From Bacillus sp. NTK071 (lineage in GTDB: Bacteria; Bacillota; Bacilli; Bacillales; Guptibacillaceae): 64,000 nucleotides of DNA. Of the stretch, positions 51,869 through 60,375 are shown piece by piece. The stretch lies in the NCBI RefSeq assembly GCF_017303315.1, contig NZ_JAFKOI010000004.1, positions 124,001 through 188,000 of the forward strand. Direction: 5' to 3'. The notes beneath the pieces are model-generated. The model was given only the letters and a program-made list of their open reading frames with translations, did no database searches and was not told where the DNA came from. The position numbers were made by a program, and so were the translations under genes. The first letter of the stretch is position 1. Each line of letters opens with the position of its first letter.

Positions 51869-52855
51869 TTAACTATTGTCTGCCGGAAAAACCACACCGA
51901 TTTGTTTGCGCGCTTCATCCATCACTTCAATTGAGAGAAGCGAATTTTCATGCGAATTGATATCTGATTCCGTCTTACTAGATTGAATCAATTCGATAAA
52001 CTCCTTTGCTTCATACATCATCGTGTGTTGTTGAGGCTGACTTAGGTCTTCGACTGATCCATCCCGATACTGGATCTTCACATTCATTGGAGATCCAATT
52101 TTATCAATAAGGATGCTACCGTTCTCCCCCTGAATTTCAGATGGCATATGGGAATCTGTAATTTTAGAAAACATGATAACAGCCTCTTTATCATCATATC
52201 CAAGTAAAATACTGCCTTCACCATCAACACCAGAGTCTAGCATGACTCCTTCTGCTTTAATCGAATTCGGTTTACCGAGCATTGACACAACAGGGTAGAC
52301 GCCGTACACTCCGATATCCATAAGGGAGCCGTTCGAGAACTCAGGGTTAAATGCATTCAACACTGTTCCCTCTTTATATGCATCATAGCGAGAAGAGTAC
52401 TGTCCGTAATTCGCTACAAAGCGGCGAATCTTTCCGATCTTATGTAAATTCTCTCGCACCATTTGCATATTCGGCATAACAGTCGACTTCATCGCTTCCA
52501 TGAGAAGAACTCCGTTTTCTTTGGCCACTTCAATCATTTGTTTCACTTCCCTCCCGTTTGACGCCATCGGCTTCTCACAAAGAACGTGCTTCCCAGCGTT
52601 CATAAAAATAACCGATTGCTCAGCATGAAGTGAATTTGGACTGGCGATATAAACAGCGTCAATTACATCACTATTCGCCATTTCCTCAAGACTTGTAAAC
52701 GTTGCTTCTGCACCATGCTTCTCAGCAAACGCCTTCGCTTTTTCCTCTGTTCTAGAATAAACCGCAGCGAGCTTAAACTCACTTAACTCACTAGCCCCTT
52801 CCAGAAACATCTCTGTAATTTTGTTTGTCCCTATCACACCAAAACGTACCATCAT
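51869..52855 (-). CDS. Gfo/Idh/MocA-family oxidoreductase
   Basis: 328 residues. Rossmann domain FGVIGTNKITEMFLEG near 5-20, then VYIASPNSLHAEQSVIFMNAGKHVLCEKPMA, shown by ASPNSLHAE near 70 and CEKPMA near 92-97 (catalytic Lys of EKP). The C-terminal domain includes GSLMDIGVYGVYPV near 178. It oxidises or reduces a sugar or polyol with NAD(P); substrate unknown. ATG 52855 (or the next ATG) follows AGGAGG. Confidence 0.9.
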   Translation of the reverse strand: MMVRFGVIGTNKITEMFLEGASELSEFKLAAVYSRTEEKAKAFAEKHGAEATFTSLEEMANSDVIDAVYIASPNSLHAEQSVIFMNAGKHVLCEKPMASNGREVKQMIEVAKENGVLLMEAMKSTVMPNMQMVRENLHKIGKIRRFVANYGQYSSRYDAYKEGTVLNAFNPEFSNGSLMDIGVYGVYPVVSMLGKPNSIKAEGVMLDSGVDGEGSILLGYDDKEAVIMFSKITDSHMPSEIQGENGSILIDKIGSPMNVKIQYRDGSVEDLSQPQQHTMMYEAKEFIELIQSSKTESDINSHENSLLSIEVMDEARKQIGVVFPADNS

Positions 52856-52870
52856 AATTTCCTCCTATAT

Positions 52871-52938
52871 TTCGACAAGTGCCTGGCACTACAGGAAGAA
52901 AGTCCTATGTTCACAGGCACCACTCGGATTTTGTCACT
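52871..52938 (+). repeat. Degenerate copy of the dispersed repeat
   Basis: AGTGCCTGGCACT and, 30 bases on, TTCACAGGCACCACTCGGA then TTTTGTCAC. It looks like two eroded half-copies or a rearranged copy upstream of the oxidoreductase gene. Confidence 0.55.
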
Positions 52939-53070
52939 TTTTGTTCTATGGTTTAGTTTAGTCTTCTCTGATAGAGGATTCAATAGGGAGCACTTGAATA
53001 GAGTTTCCTGCGTTCACAAACTGATAGGTCTATGGAAGAAATCGTTCAACATAAACAATGGATAACTATG

Positions 53071-53108
53071 TTTAAAAGCGATGCCGCAATTAAGGCATCG
53101 CTTTTAAA
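53071..53108. terminator. Terminator after the 53126 gene
   Basis: TTTAAAAGCGATGCC pairs perfectly with GGCATCGCTTTTAAA across 8 bases. Confidence 0.85.
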
Positions 53109-53125
53109 CATTCTATTCTATAAAC

Positions 53126-53701
53126 CTACTCGCTCTTCACTTTCTCTTCCTCATATCGTTCATAGAAAGTTAGTAACATTCTCAGACTGTTCTCAAACGT
53201 TCCATGAAGATTGTGGTACTGAGTTTGTAACGTATCCCTTGAATGAGTTTCGGAGTCCCTTAAGTCATATACACTCTCTTCAATAGCAAGGCAATTTTCA
53301 ATAACATATTTCAATTGGCTTATGACATTAGGTGAGTAGGTTTCTTCAAATGCTAGGGTAAGTAATAGATTTCGCGCTTCTTTCACGTCTAATGCAATCT
53401 GATCGATATCAGCTTGATTCATTTTGGCAGACTCTTCACTCATCATCCACTCCTGATCGTACATTTGGAGAAGATATTGTAGGTGATCATTTGTCATATC
53501 CTCACTCGAAACAGACTCAAAGTTATTAGTAAGATCATTCAATTGCTGCACGTAGTCCTCCACTAAATATGGGTCCGCATGATAAGTGAGAGATTTATTC
53601 AAGCTAAGTTCTGAATACGGATAGAACCAGCTTATGCCGAAGAAAAAAAGAATAATCATCCCTACTATAGAAAGGGCTATAACGTTGAGTTTGCTTCGCA
53701 T
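53126..53701 (-). CDS. Hypothetical membrane-anchored helical protein
   Basis: 191 residues from ATG 53701, six bases after GGGAGG. A single N-terminal helix (LNVIALSIVGMIILFFFGISWFY, cited in part as IVGMIILFFFGISWF) is followed by a long acidic, mostly helical outside domain (DYVQQLNDLTNNFESVSSED, TLAFEETYSP, SLRMLLTFYERYEEEK). No family recognised. The frame extends 12 codons upstream only because a dispersed repeat lies there. The repeat touches the ribosome site. Confidence 0.65.
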   Translation of the reverse strand: MRSKLNVIALSIVGMIILFFFGISWFYPYSELSLNKSLTYHADPYLVEDYVQQLNDLTNNFESVSSEDMTNDHLQYLLQMYDQEWMMSEESAKMNQADIDQIALDVKEARNLLLTLAFEETYSPNVISQLKYVIENCLAIEESVYDLRDSETHSRDTLQTQYHNLHGTFENSLRMLLTFYERYEEEKVKSE

Positions 53702-53718
53702 TAACGTCCTCCCGAATT

Positions 53719-53763
53719 CGCAGGTGACAGGCACCACCCGGTTTATGTCAAACGTTGTCGAAC
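53719..53763 (+). repeat. Dispersed hairpin repeat, loop ACAGG (copy 8)
   Basis: CGCAGGTGACAGGCACC, then ACCCGGTTTATGTCAA and GTTGTCGAAC. It lies between two minus-strand genes and abuts the ribosome site of the 53126 gene. Confidence 0.85.
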
Positions 53764-53765
53764 AT

Positions 53766-54662
53766 CTAGATCAAGCGCACACCTAGTTTTGCTTCAAGCC
53801 ATTTTGGCACGACGAATCTTGCTGTCATAAGGGGATCGACGACCTGGCAGACTTCTACCTGTCCAATCGCACTCATGAGCATTGTAACTTCCCCAATCGG
53901 CATTCCAGTTCTCTCAGCAATTCGATCGATCATAAGCTCTGTTGCTTGTTTAACCGCTTCATCGAGGGTTTCTGCTGATGCAATCTGAGTAACAACTTCT
54001 TCATTCTCGAGCATCGGTTGAGACATAGGTTCGCCCTTGATTACTTCAAGTTTCACTGTTGCTCTTCCGGGCACTTCAATTCCGGAGACGCTCACTTCAC
54101 CGTCTCCCATCGCAGCATGGAAATCACCAAGTCCAAATAGGGCACCTTCTGCGAAAACCGGGAAATATAGCGTTGCCCCTTCAGTAATCATCTTGTTATC
54201 CATATTTCCTCCATGAGCACCTGGTGTGCCACATGAGACACCTTCTCCTTCAGGTGCCACTCCGATTACACCGATCATCGGGTTTAACGGAATTTCGAGT
54301 TCATTAAATAGCGCTTTACCATTTTTAATCGGAATAATTTTTGATTCCATCTCTTTCAATCGATGCCCCATCACGCCAAGGTCTGGGCCAACAACCATGA
54401 CACCCTGCTCCCCAATTTCAAGCTTTTCTATCGTTACCTTTAATACGTCACCAGGCAATGCATCCTGTACATAGATAGGACCAGTCGCAGGATTAACACG
54501 ATCCCAATCAATCCCGGTAATTTCCGTGTCCTCCGTTTGTAGCTGGTTTTCGAAGCAATCGTAAGTCAAGATCTCAATCGTGGCACCTGAAGGCACCACC
54601 TTAACGGGCTGGTGGTCTTTATTAAAGTCATAAATAACCGATTCATTTGAAAGCAATTCCAT
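53766..54662 (-). CDS. Acetamidase/formamidase family protein
   Basis: 298 residues of the FmdA/AmdA family. NPATGPIYVQDALPGDVLKV, cited as GPIYVQDALPGD near 60-72, then GVIGVAPEG near 133, SCGTPGAHGGNMD near 143-155 and LGDFHAAMGDGEVS near 177-190 are conserved. It hydrolyses formamide or acetamide to ammonia and the acid. ATG 54662 follows AAAAGGAGG. Close to glutamate dehydrogenase, but in a separate unit. Confidence 0.9.
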   Translation of the reverse strand: MELLSNESVIYDFNKDHQPVKVVPSGATIEILTYDCFENQLQTEDTEITGIDWDRVNPATGPIYVQDALPGDVLKVTIEKLEIGEQGVMVVGPDLGVMGHRLKEMESKIIPIKNGKALFNELEIPLNPMIGVIGVAPEGEGVSCGTPGAHGGNMDNKMITEGATLYFPVFAEGALFGLGDFHAAMGDGEVSVSGIEVPGRATVKLEVIKGEPMSQPMLENEEVVTQIASAETLDEAVKQATELMIDRIAERTGMPIGEVTMLMSAIGQVEVCQVVDPLMTARFVVPKWLEAKLGVRLI

Positions 54663-55026
54663 CGTATGTATCCTCCTTTTATTGCTTTTGAACTATTATG
54701 ACAATTTTATCAGTATTTTCATTTTTTTACACCATTTCGTCTTCGCTATTTTGGTACACCCTATCTATTGAAAGCTTTATATAAGCTATACGCATGAAAA
54801 TATCCCTATGAAAAAAGACATACCTAGCAGGAATATCCAAGGGGTAATCCATTTATTAATCGACCTTTTCTACCAATTACGTCTAAACGTGTTGCATTCA
54901 TGACGTCGTTTTCATTACGATCTAATTGGGAATGCAACTGATTATTATACAAAGATATTTTGACAACAAGACCTAATATTCGCTCTCATCACCTATTCTA
55001 CGACCACATCGTTCGTCCCTATTTTC
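54663..55026. other. Long AT-rich gap upstream of the alkaline phosphatase
   Basis: Apart from the Pho-type repeats at 55027-55054 I see no gene, repeat or strong hairpin in this stretch. Confidence 0.5.
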
Positions 55027-55067
55027 TTAACACAAACCTAACAATCTATTAATATCGCCTTTATCTT
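55027..55067 (+). promoter_or_regulatory. PhoP-box promoter of the alkaline phosphatase gene
   Basis: TTAACA (55027), CTAACA (55038) and TTAATA (55049) are spaced exactly 11 bases apart, the helical repeat of PhoP boxes (TT-A/C/T-ACA). TATCTT at 55062-55067 is a possible -10. Confidence 0.65.
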
Positions 55068-55119
55068 GGTCACGTACACTGTGGGGTGTGAGACAAAAAC
55101 AATTCGGGAGGATTCATAT

Positions 55120-56565
55120 ATGTTTATCAAAAACGCTAAGAAAAAAATTATTCCTTTCGCAGTGATTTCGTCACTAGCGGTTGCAGGATTTGCTGGAAAT
55201 GCACCGGGTATTGAAGCAAAATCTGATAAAGACCATAAAGATAAGAACGAAATCGAGAACGTAATTTTCTTAATCGGTGACGGTATGGGGCCAGCTTATA
55301 CGACAGCGTACCGTTCTTTTAAAGATGATAAATCAACACCATATATGGAAGAAACAGCTTTTGACCAACATCTTGTTGGTGCTCAACAAACGTATTCTTG
55401 GGATCCTGAAGAAACTGTAACCGACTCTGCAGCAGCTGGTACAGCAATGGCAGCTGGAATTAAAACATACAATGGTGCTATCTCAGTTGACGTTGACAAA
55501 GAGGAAGTAAAAACAGTTCTTGAAGAAGCAAAAGAAAACGAAAAAGCAACAGGACTTGTTTCCACTTCACAAATTAATCACGCAACACCAGCATCATTCG
55601 GTGCACATGATGAGTCTCGTAATAACTATAACGATATTGCAGATGATTACTATGATGAAATGATTAACGGTGAACATAAAGTAGATGTTCTTCTAGGTGG
55701 AGGTACTTCTTACTTTGAACGTTCCGACCGTAATCTTACTGAAGAGTTCAAGAAAGACGGGTATAGCTATGTTACATCTAAAGAAGAGCTTGCTAAGGAT
55801 AAGAACGAACAAATCCTAGGTCTTTTCGCTCCAAAAGGTTTGGATAAAGCGATTGATCGTACTGAAGATACTCCTTCATTAGAAGAGATGACAGATGCAG
55901 CACTTGACCGTCTGAAAAAAGACGACGACGGCTTCTTCCTAATGGTTGAAGGGAGCCAGATTGACTGGGCTGGCCATGATAACGATGCGGTTGCAGCCAT
56001 GAGCGAGATGGAAGACTTCGAGAAGGCTTACCAGAAAGCAATTGAATTCGCGAAGAAAGACAAGCATACACTTGTTGTCACTACAGCAGACCACTCTACA
56101 GGCGGAATGACGATGGGTCGCGATGGTGAATACCAATGGAATCCTGCTCCACTTAAAGCAGCGAAAAAGACACCTGACTTTATGGCAGCTCAAATTGCTG
56201 AAGGTGCTGATGTAGAAGAAACATTGAACAAATACATCGACCTTGAACTTACTTCTGAAGAAATTGCCTCTGTAAAAGAAGCAGCAAAGACTGAAAAGAC
56301 AGTAGAAATCGACGACGCAATTGAGAAAATTTTCGATCTACGCTCTGGTACTGGCTGGACAACTGGCGGGCACACAGGTGTTGACGTAAATGTATATGCA
56401 TACGGTCCAGAATCTGAGAACTTCATCGGCCTTCACGATAACAGTGAAACAGGACAAATGGTTATGGATCTTTTAAATAAAAAGCAAGATAATGATCACC
56501 ATAACAAAGATCACGACGATGATGAGGATCATAATAAAGACAAAGGTCACCGTAATAAGCACTAA
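55120..56565 (+). CDS. Secreted alkaline phosphatase with His/Asp-rich tail
   Basis: 481 residues. Signal peptide (KNAKKKIIPFAVISSLAVAGFAG region). Active-site features: FLIGDGMGPAY near 49-59 (metal Asp), VTDSAAAGTAMAAG near 103-116 with nucleophile Ser, MVEGSQIDWAGHDND near 274-288, TTADHSTGG near 327, and GWTTGGHTG near 413 (metal His). It frees phosphate from monoesters outside the cell. The last 28 residues are mostly Asp, His, Lys and Asn (DNDHHNKDHDDDEDHNKDK), an unusual charged extension. ATG 55120 follows GGGAGG; Pho-type repeats lie upstream. Confidence 0.93.
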   Translation: MFIKNAKKKIIPFAVISSLAVAGFAGNAPGIEAKSDKDHKDKNEIENVIFLIGDGMGPAYTTAYRSFKDDKSTPYMEETAFDQHLVGAQQTYSWDPEETVTDSAAAGTAMAAGIKTYNGAISVDVDKEEVKTVLEEAKENEKATGLVSTSQINHATPASFGAHDESRNNYNDIADDYYDEMINGEHKVDVLLGGGTSYFERSDRNLTEEFKKDGYSYVTSKEELAKDKNEQILGLFAPKGLDKAIDRTEDTPSLEEMTDAALDRLKKDDDGFFLMVEGSQIDWAGHDNDAVAAMSEMEDFEKAYQKAIEFAKKDKHTLVVTTADHSTGGMTMGRDGEYQWNPAPLKAAKKTPDFMAAQIAEGADVEETLNKYIDLELTSEEIASVKEAAKTEKTVEIDDAIEKIFDLRSGTGWTTGGHTGVDVNVYAYGPESENFIGLHDNSETGQMVMDLLNKKQDNDHHNKDHDDDEDHNKDKGHRNKH

Positions 56566-56578
56566 AAAGAAAAACAAA

Positions 56579-56616
56579 AACTCCCGCTGCTTTAGTAAGG
56601 CAGCGGGAATTTTTCT
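56579..56616 (+). terminator. Terminator after the alkaline phosphatase gene
   Basis: CTCCCGCTGC pairs with GCAGCGGGAA, then TTTTTC, just before the next ribosome site. Confidence 0.8.
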
Positions 56617-56639
56617 TCATGATGAAGGAGGTCATTATA

Positions 56640-57338
56640 ATGAAATATGTACTTCTTATTTTCCTATCGGCATCCCTTTTTCTTGGTGGATGTGCCGCAA
56701 ATAACGAACAACAGAACGCTGGGTCTCAGGATGAGTCTTCAACAAATACAGCAGAACAATCCGATACGAATCAGAACACAGGCTCATCAACAAAAGAGTC
56801 CACTGAGAACAAGAACATCGTCGATAGCCCACAGGCTCCAGATGACAGCTCATTAACTGAAGTTGGTCAAACATTTGAGGATCAAGATGGCTCGATTACG
56901 TTAAAAGCAATCTCAGATTACAATGAAACCACTACCGTCGGAGATGTTGAATTAACTATTTCAGACGTGAAAGTGATGAACTACTCCCCTTCTCCAGATC
57001 TAGTTGATTTCTTCCATGGCTATTCAGATAATGAGACTCAGTTTAACTACGTGAAATTACGCGTAAGTGTGAAAAACACGTCAGATCAAACAGTTAACTT
57101 CGCGCCAGTCTCTGTTCTCGAAACGAACAATGAGAAAAAAGGTTTTGATGAAGACTTCTATCTGGAGAACTTATATGGAGACTTCGCACCTGGTGAAGAG
57201 AAAACTGGTCAGCTTGGCTTTGTCTTAAATAAAACGGATGTTGAAAAACTAGAATCTATTACGGTACACACGAGCGATGTATTCGATGAGAATAAAGAAT
57301 CATTAACAAAAGCCAAATCTATTACAATCCCATTCTAA
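56640..57338 (+). CDS. DUF4352 lipoprotein
   Basis: 232 residues. Lipobox LGGC near 15-18. An Asn/Gln/Ser/Thr linker (about 20-70) precedes a beta-sandwich DUF4352 domain (VGDVELTISDVKVMNY near 106, FNYVKLRVSVKNTSDQTVNF near 138-157, FAPGEEKTGQLGFVL near 185-199). Such immunoglobulin-like domains occur on surface proteins of Gram-positives; role unknown. ATG 56640 follows GAAGGAGG. It lies 74 bases after the alkaline phosphatase gene, across a terminator, so part of its transcription may be read-through. Confidence 0.85.
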   Translation: MKYVLLIFLSASLFLGGCAANNEQQNAGSQDESSTNTAEQSDTNQNTGSSTKESTENKNIVDSPQAPDDSSLTEVGQTFEDQDGSITLKAISDYNETTTVGDVELTISDVKVMNYSPSPDLVDFFHGYSDNETQFNYVKLRVSVKNTSDQTVNFAPVSVLETNNEKKGFDEDFYLENLYGDFAPGEEKTGQLGFVLNKTDVEKLESITVHTSDVFDENKESLTKAKSITIPF

Positions 57339-57363
57339 AGACTCCCCTTTGGGGGTCTTTTTG
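57337..57363 (+). terminator. Terminator after the DUF4352 gene
   Basis: AAAGACTCCCC pairs with GGGGGTCTTT, then TTG. Confidence 0.8.
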
Positions 57364-57396
57364 TTAGATTAGTGGATGTCCTCTAGCAATAGCTCC

Positions 57397-57558
57397 TTAT
57401 TCAGACACACCCTTATACCCTTTCGATACAAACCAGAAGAAGTAAGTAACAAATGATAGACCGAGACCACTGAAAAGAAATACCGACTGAAGTCTGTACC
57501 CTTTATTCTCAACCATCCAATCCATCGCCAAATGAAAAACCGCTGCTAAATCTAGCAT
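57397..57558 (-). CDS. Small membrane protein (53 aa)
   Basis: ATG 57558 is eight bases after GGAGG (an ATG at 57564 overlaps the spacing). The protein reads MLDLAAVFHLAMDWMVEN, then one hydrophobic helix (VFLFSGLGLSFVTYFFWFV) and a basic tail KGYKGVSE. No family recognised. The strong ribosome site and uninterrupted frame make it credible. Confidence 0.6.
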   Translation of the reverse strand: MLDLAAVFHLAMDWMVENKGYRLQSVFLFSGLGLSFVTYFFWFVSKGYKGVSE

Positions 57559-57625
57559 CAACATCTCCTCCTGAGTGTTTGATTACTAGATTATAAGCAA
57601 GCGGTCTTAAATATATGACTATTAT

Positions 57626-57823
57626 TTATTGAATTGAATTAAGACGGTCGGTTAGTTCCATAAACAACTCTTGGTTACGCTGATCAAGAGCTTCGTCAAT
57701 CTCTTTCTTAAGTTCGTCTTGTCTTTGTTCTATAGTGGAAGCATTGATGTGTTCGATAAGTTGTTCAACCATTTCCTGTCTCTTTTCTGAAATCTGATTC
57801 TGGTACACTTTTCGATTCTCCAT
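57626..57823 (-). CDS. IDEAL-domain protein
   Basis: 65 residues. The C-terminal segment KKEIDEALDQRNQELFMELTDRLNSI contains the IDEAL motif (cited as EIDEALDQRNQELFMEL near 42-58) that names the domain. The N-terminal half is helical and charged. IDEAL peptides occur alone or at the C terminus of Bacillus proteins such as ComK-related regulators and are thought to mediate protein contact. ATG 57823 is eight bases after GGAGG. Confidence 0.88.
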   Translation of the reverse strand: MENRKVYQNQISEKRQEMVEQLIEHINASTIEQRQDELKKEIDEALDQRNQELFMELTDRLNSIQ

Positions 57824-58064
57824 CGCGCAATCCTCCATTCATATTGATAGAAACGTTGCTACGTTTGCTATGCTGTTAATTCTATTCTATCCGATTTTTA
57901 GAGAATATAAACAATAGTTTAGAAGATTCTAATAAAAAAGGTCGAATTTTGTACTATTTTACTAGATTTAAGCGTTATCATTTTCCATAGGATACCAATT
58001 AGACGCTTTTTACTATCAAAAGGTGAAAATTTTCATATCATAATTTCTTATAAAATTGCTAGGC

Positions 58065-58122
58065 ATGTCTGCTTGGATCTCTGATGCTTAATTAAAGGGA
58101 CTTTCCTCCAAGCCTTTTTGCT
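58065..58122 (+). terminator. Terminator-like hairpin without a gene
   Basis: GCTTGGA (58071) pairs with TCCAAGC (58107), followed by CTTTTTG. No open frame precedes it on the plus strand, so it could end a small RNA. The rest of the 57824-58194 gap holds nothing recognised. Confidence 0.35.
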
Positions 58123-58194
58123 ACCAACCATATCTCTTCAATCTATATTCTTCGTCCATAACGTTATAGACTTCATAACAAGCCAATCAATACT

Positions 58195-58234
58195 CAAAAA
58201 AGGGTATCTCCGAAATCTTCGAAGATACCCTTTC
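58195..58234 (-). terminator. Terminator after the metzincin gene
   Basis: AAAGGGTATCT pairs with AGATACCCTTT on the minus strand, then TTTTGAG. Confidence 0.85.
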
Positions 58235-58251
58235 TACTTGCATCACCTTAC

Positions 58252-59151
58252 TTAGTTACCGTACCAGCTTTTGTGGGCTTCAATCTCATCGTCGTGATCT
58301 TGATCCCAGTAGTCTACACTGTAAGAATAGTCATAGTTCATAATGCACTTAATACCACTTCCTTGCGCATCGTGGCTAAGACCGTAGTTGTGAGAGAATT
58401 CGTGCTGTGCAGCATGCCATGTGTTTGTCGCGCCTTGGTCAAGGTTAACAGAAACTGCACTACCGTTAGGTGAACCCGGATATACGTATGCAATACCACC
58501 AGAATTGAAGTTAGGGTCTTTCGTGAAACCTACAACAAAGTCATACCCATTGCCATTCCAGTCGCGATCCATGTCTTGAAGGATTTCAGAAGCGTTTGCT
58601 CCTTGAGAACTCCACTGACCAAGTGCTTTGATTTCAAAATCAATATTGTGGTCACGAGTAAATCCGTTATCTGCATTCTCAACAATGTTTTGTGTTAGTG
58701 TTTGCCAATCACTATGTGCCGCTCGATATTCTTCGTCAGCAGCGATCAATACCGTTACGACTTTAGCAGAGCCAGCTGCAGGCTCTTCTGGTGGTTCAGT
58801 TCCACCGCCACCACCGCAGAGGAAAATGCATAGTTCGCCTTCTGTTGCTTTACCGTTCTTTTTCTTTTCTTTCGCTGCTTTCTTTTCTTCTTTATCTACA
58901 TTCTTGTTTATCTTCTTTTCGCTAAGCTTCTTCCCTTTTTCGTCCAATACGTCTACGACTGTTGAACGCTCAACTTTAGCAGGCTTATCGAACTTTTCCT
59001 TGCCTTCTGTTTTCGCTTTCGGAAGCCCATCGATTGTAACCTGAGTTCCTTGAGAATCTAAAGTTGTTGTTGCTGCACTTGCTTCACTGAATCCTGGAGC
59101 AATTAAAAGTGTTACTGCAAGAGATAGTGATGCGAATCCTTTAATCTTCAT
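58252..59151 (-). CDS. Secreted metzincin-type metalloprotease
   Basis: 299 residues. A signal peptide ends near SEASAA (27). A Lys-rich propeptide-like stretch (about 80-105) and a short linker with GELCIFLCGGGGG precede the catalytic domain (about 128-299). QHEFSHNYGLSHD near 246-258 is the full HExxHxxGxxHD zinc motif, and CIMNYDYS 12 residues on supplies the Met-turn. It should be an extracellular protease. The Cys of the linker could act as a cysteine switch on the zinc, but this is inference. ATG 59151 follows GGGGGAAAAGG. Confidence 0.87.
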   Translation of the reverse strand: MKIKGFASLSLAVTLLIAPGFSEASAATTTLDSQGTQVTIDGLPKAKTEGKEKFDKPAKVERSTVVDVLDEKGKKLSEKKINKNVDKEEKKAAKEKKKNGKATEGELCIFLCGGGGGTEPPEEPAAGSAKVVTVLIAADEEYRAAHSDWQTLTQNIVENADNGFTRDHNIDFEIKALGQWSSQGANASEILQDMDRDWNGNGYDFVVGFTKDPNFNSGGIAYVYPGSPNGSAVSVNLDQGATNTWHAAQHEFSHNYGLSHDAQGSGIKCIMNYDYSYSVDYWDQDHDDEIEAHKSWYGN

Positions 59152-59481
59152 TCCTTTTCCCCCTAAGTTGTTTTTAGCACATCTCCTAATCTAGCATAGG
59201 AGCGCTAGAATTAAAGGGGCCAAAAGGTAGAAAACAGTCGAATTGTGTCTGGGGAAAAAGCACTCAATTTATTAACAATTCCACAATAATGTGAATCATT
59301 TCCTTTACAATTTCCTTTATGCCTCTATATCATCACTTGATTTAGGAATAAAGGTCTATCCTCTAATACCAAGGCACATAAGGACACAACCGTTTCAAAG
59401 TGATTAAAATAGGAGTTTAGTCACAGAACTCTATCATGTAAATTTCTCGAATGCCTACGGGAGCTTTAAATCTAGTATTGC
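59152..59481. other. Gap with no recognised feature
   Basis: About 330 bases between the metzincin start and the end of the LysR gene. I see no open frame with a ribosome site and no strong hairpin. Confidence 0.5.
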
Positions 59482-60375
59482 TCAATCAAAATGAGAGGAA
59501 GAACGGATCATTTCTACAAACCTTCTTGCTGAAGGCGTTAGAGCATTTTCAGTTTCTAGACTAACCAAAGCTACCGATCGATTGATACCATGAAAATGGG
59601 TTGGCTCTAATCTAACTATTGTTCCGTTATCTATTAAATCTTGAGCTAGCGATTCAGTTAAGAGAGCAACGCCCTTTCCCCTTTGAACAAAATCTAATGC
59701 AGTTGAAGGCGGGAGTTCAATTGAATCCATTCCAAAAGAAAGCTGTGTTTTCTGCCAGTGCTTACTCTCTTCGCTCCAATCGGTCAAAATGTAAGGTTTA
59801 CTATTTGCAAACACCTCTTCTACTGTGTAGCTTCTTTCTTTCCACTTATTAATTGGATGGTTTTTGTGAGCGACAAATATAAGAGGTTCTTTTATCAGAT
59901 GAAGTTTTTTAAGATCACTATTGAAGAAAGGATACGTTATCAAGCCCATTTTAATAAAACCATCATAAAGCATCTCAATAATTTGTTGATTATGTCCGGT
60001 ATGAATAACAAGATCGATCTCGGGGTAGTTCTCGTGCATGCTTGAGATCGTTGATGAGAACAAACCTGTTGTAAAAGTAGGTAAAGTACCTATTGTGATC
60101 TGTCCCCTCTTCCCTTCTTTAATCGATTGAGCCCTCTCCGCTCCTAAGACAAGAACTTCTAAAGCCTGACGAGCGTAGGGAAGAAACCCTTTCCCAAGGT
60201 CGGTTAGCTCCATCCGCTTCCCTACTCGTTCGAATAATGCTCCCTCTATGCTTTTTTCAAGCTCTTTTACTCGCAAGCTTACCGTAGGCTGCGAAACATC
60301 TAAATATCTTGCCGCTTTACTGAAAGACCCTAATCGAACAACATTGTCAAATGCTTTAAGTTGATTAATTTCCAC
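59482..60375 (-). CDS. LysR-family transcriptional regulator
   Basis: 297 residues. The winged HTH spans 1-60 (FDNVVRLGSFSKAARYLDVSQPTVSLRVKELE, cited as GSFSKAARYLDVSQPTVS near 16-33), then the linker helix and a two-lobed effector domain (ITIGTLPTFTTGLF near 93, GVALLTESLA near 240). It is divergent from the methyltransferase gene at 60498, the usual LysR arrangement, so that gene is its first candidate target. GTG 60375 follows GAGGTG. Confidence 0.92.
   Translation of the reverse strand: MEINQLKAFDNVVRLGSFSKAARYLDVSQPTVSLRVKELEKSIEGALFERVGKRMELTDLGKGFLPYARQALEVLVLGAERAQSIKEGKRGQITIGTLPTFTTGLFSSTISSMHENYPEIDLVIHTGHNQQIIEMLYDGFIKMGLITYPFFNSDLKKLHLIKEPLIFVAHKNHPINKWKERSYTVEEVFANSKPYILTDWSEESKHWQKTQLSFGMDSIELPPSTALDFVQRGKGVALLTESLAQDLIDNGTIVRLEPTHFHGINRSVALVSLETENALTPSARRFVEMIRSSSHFD

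Noticed and set aside
53702-53737. Twelve-codon extension of the 53126 protein
   Set aside because: It is encoded by the dispersed repeat (Val-Pro-Val-Thr from GTGCCTGTCACC); the GGGAGG site fixes the start at 53701.
58628-59044. 138-codon plus-strand frame rich in Ser and Phe
   Set aside because: Antisense shadow of the metzincin gene, whose Lys and Glu codons read as Phe and Ser on the other strand.
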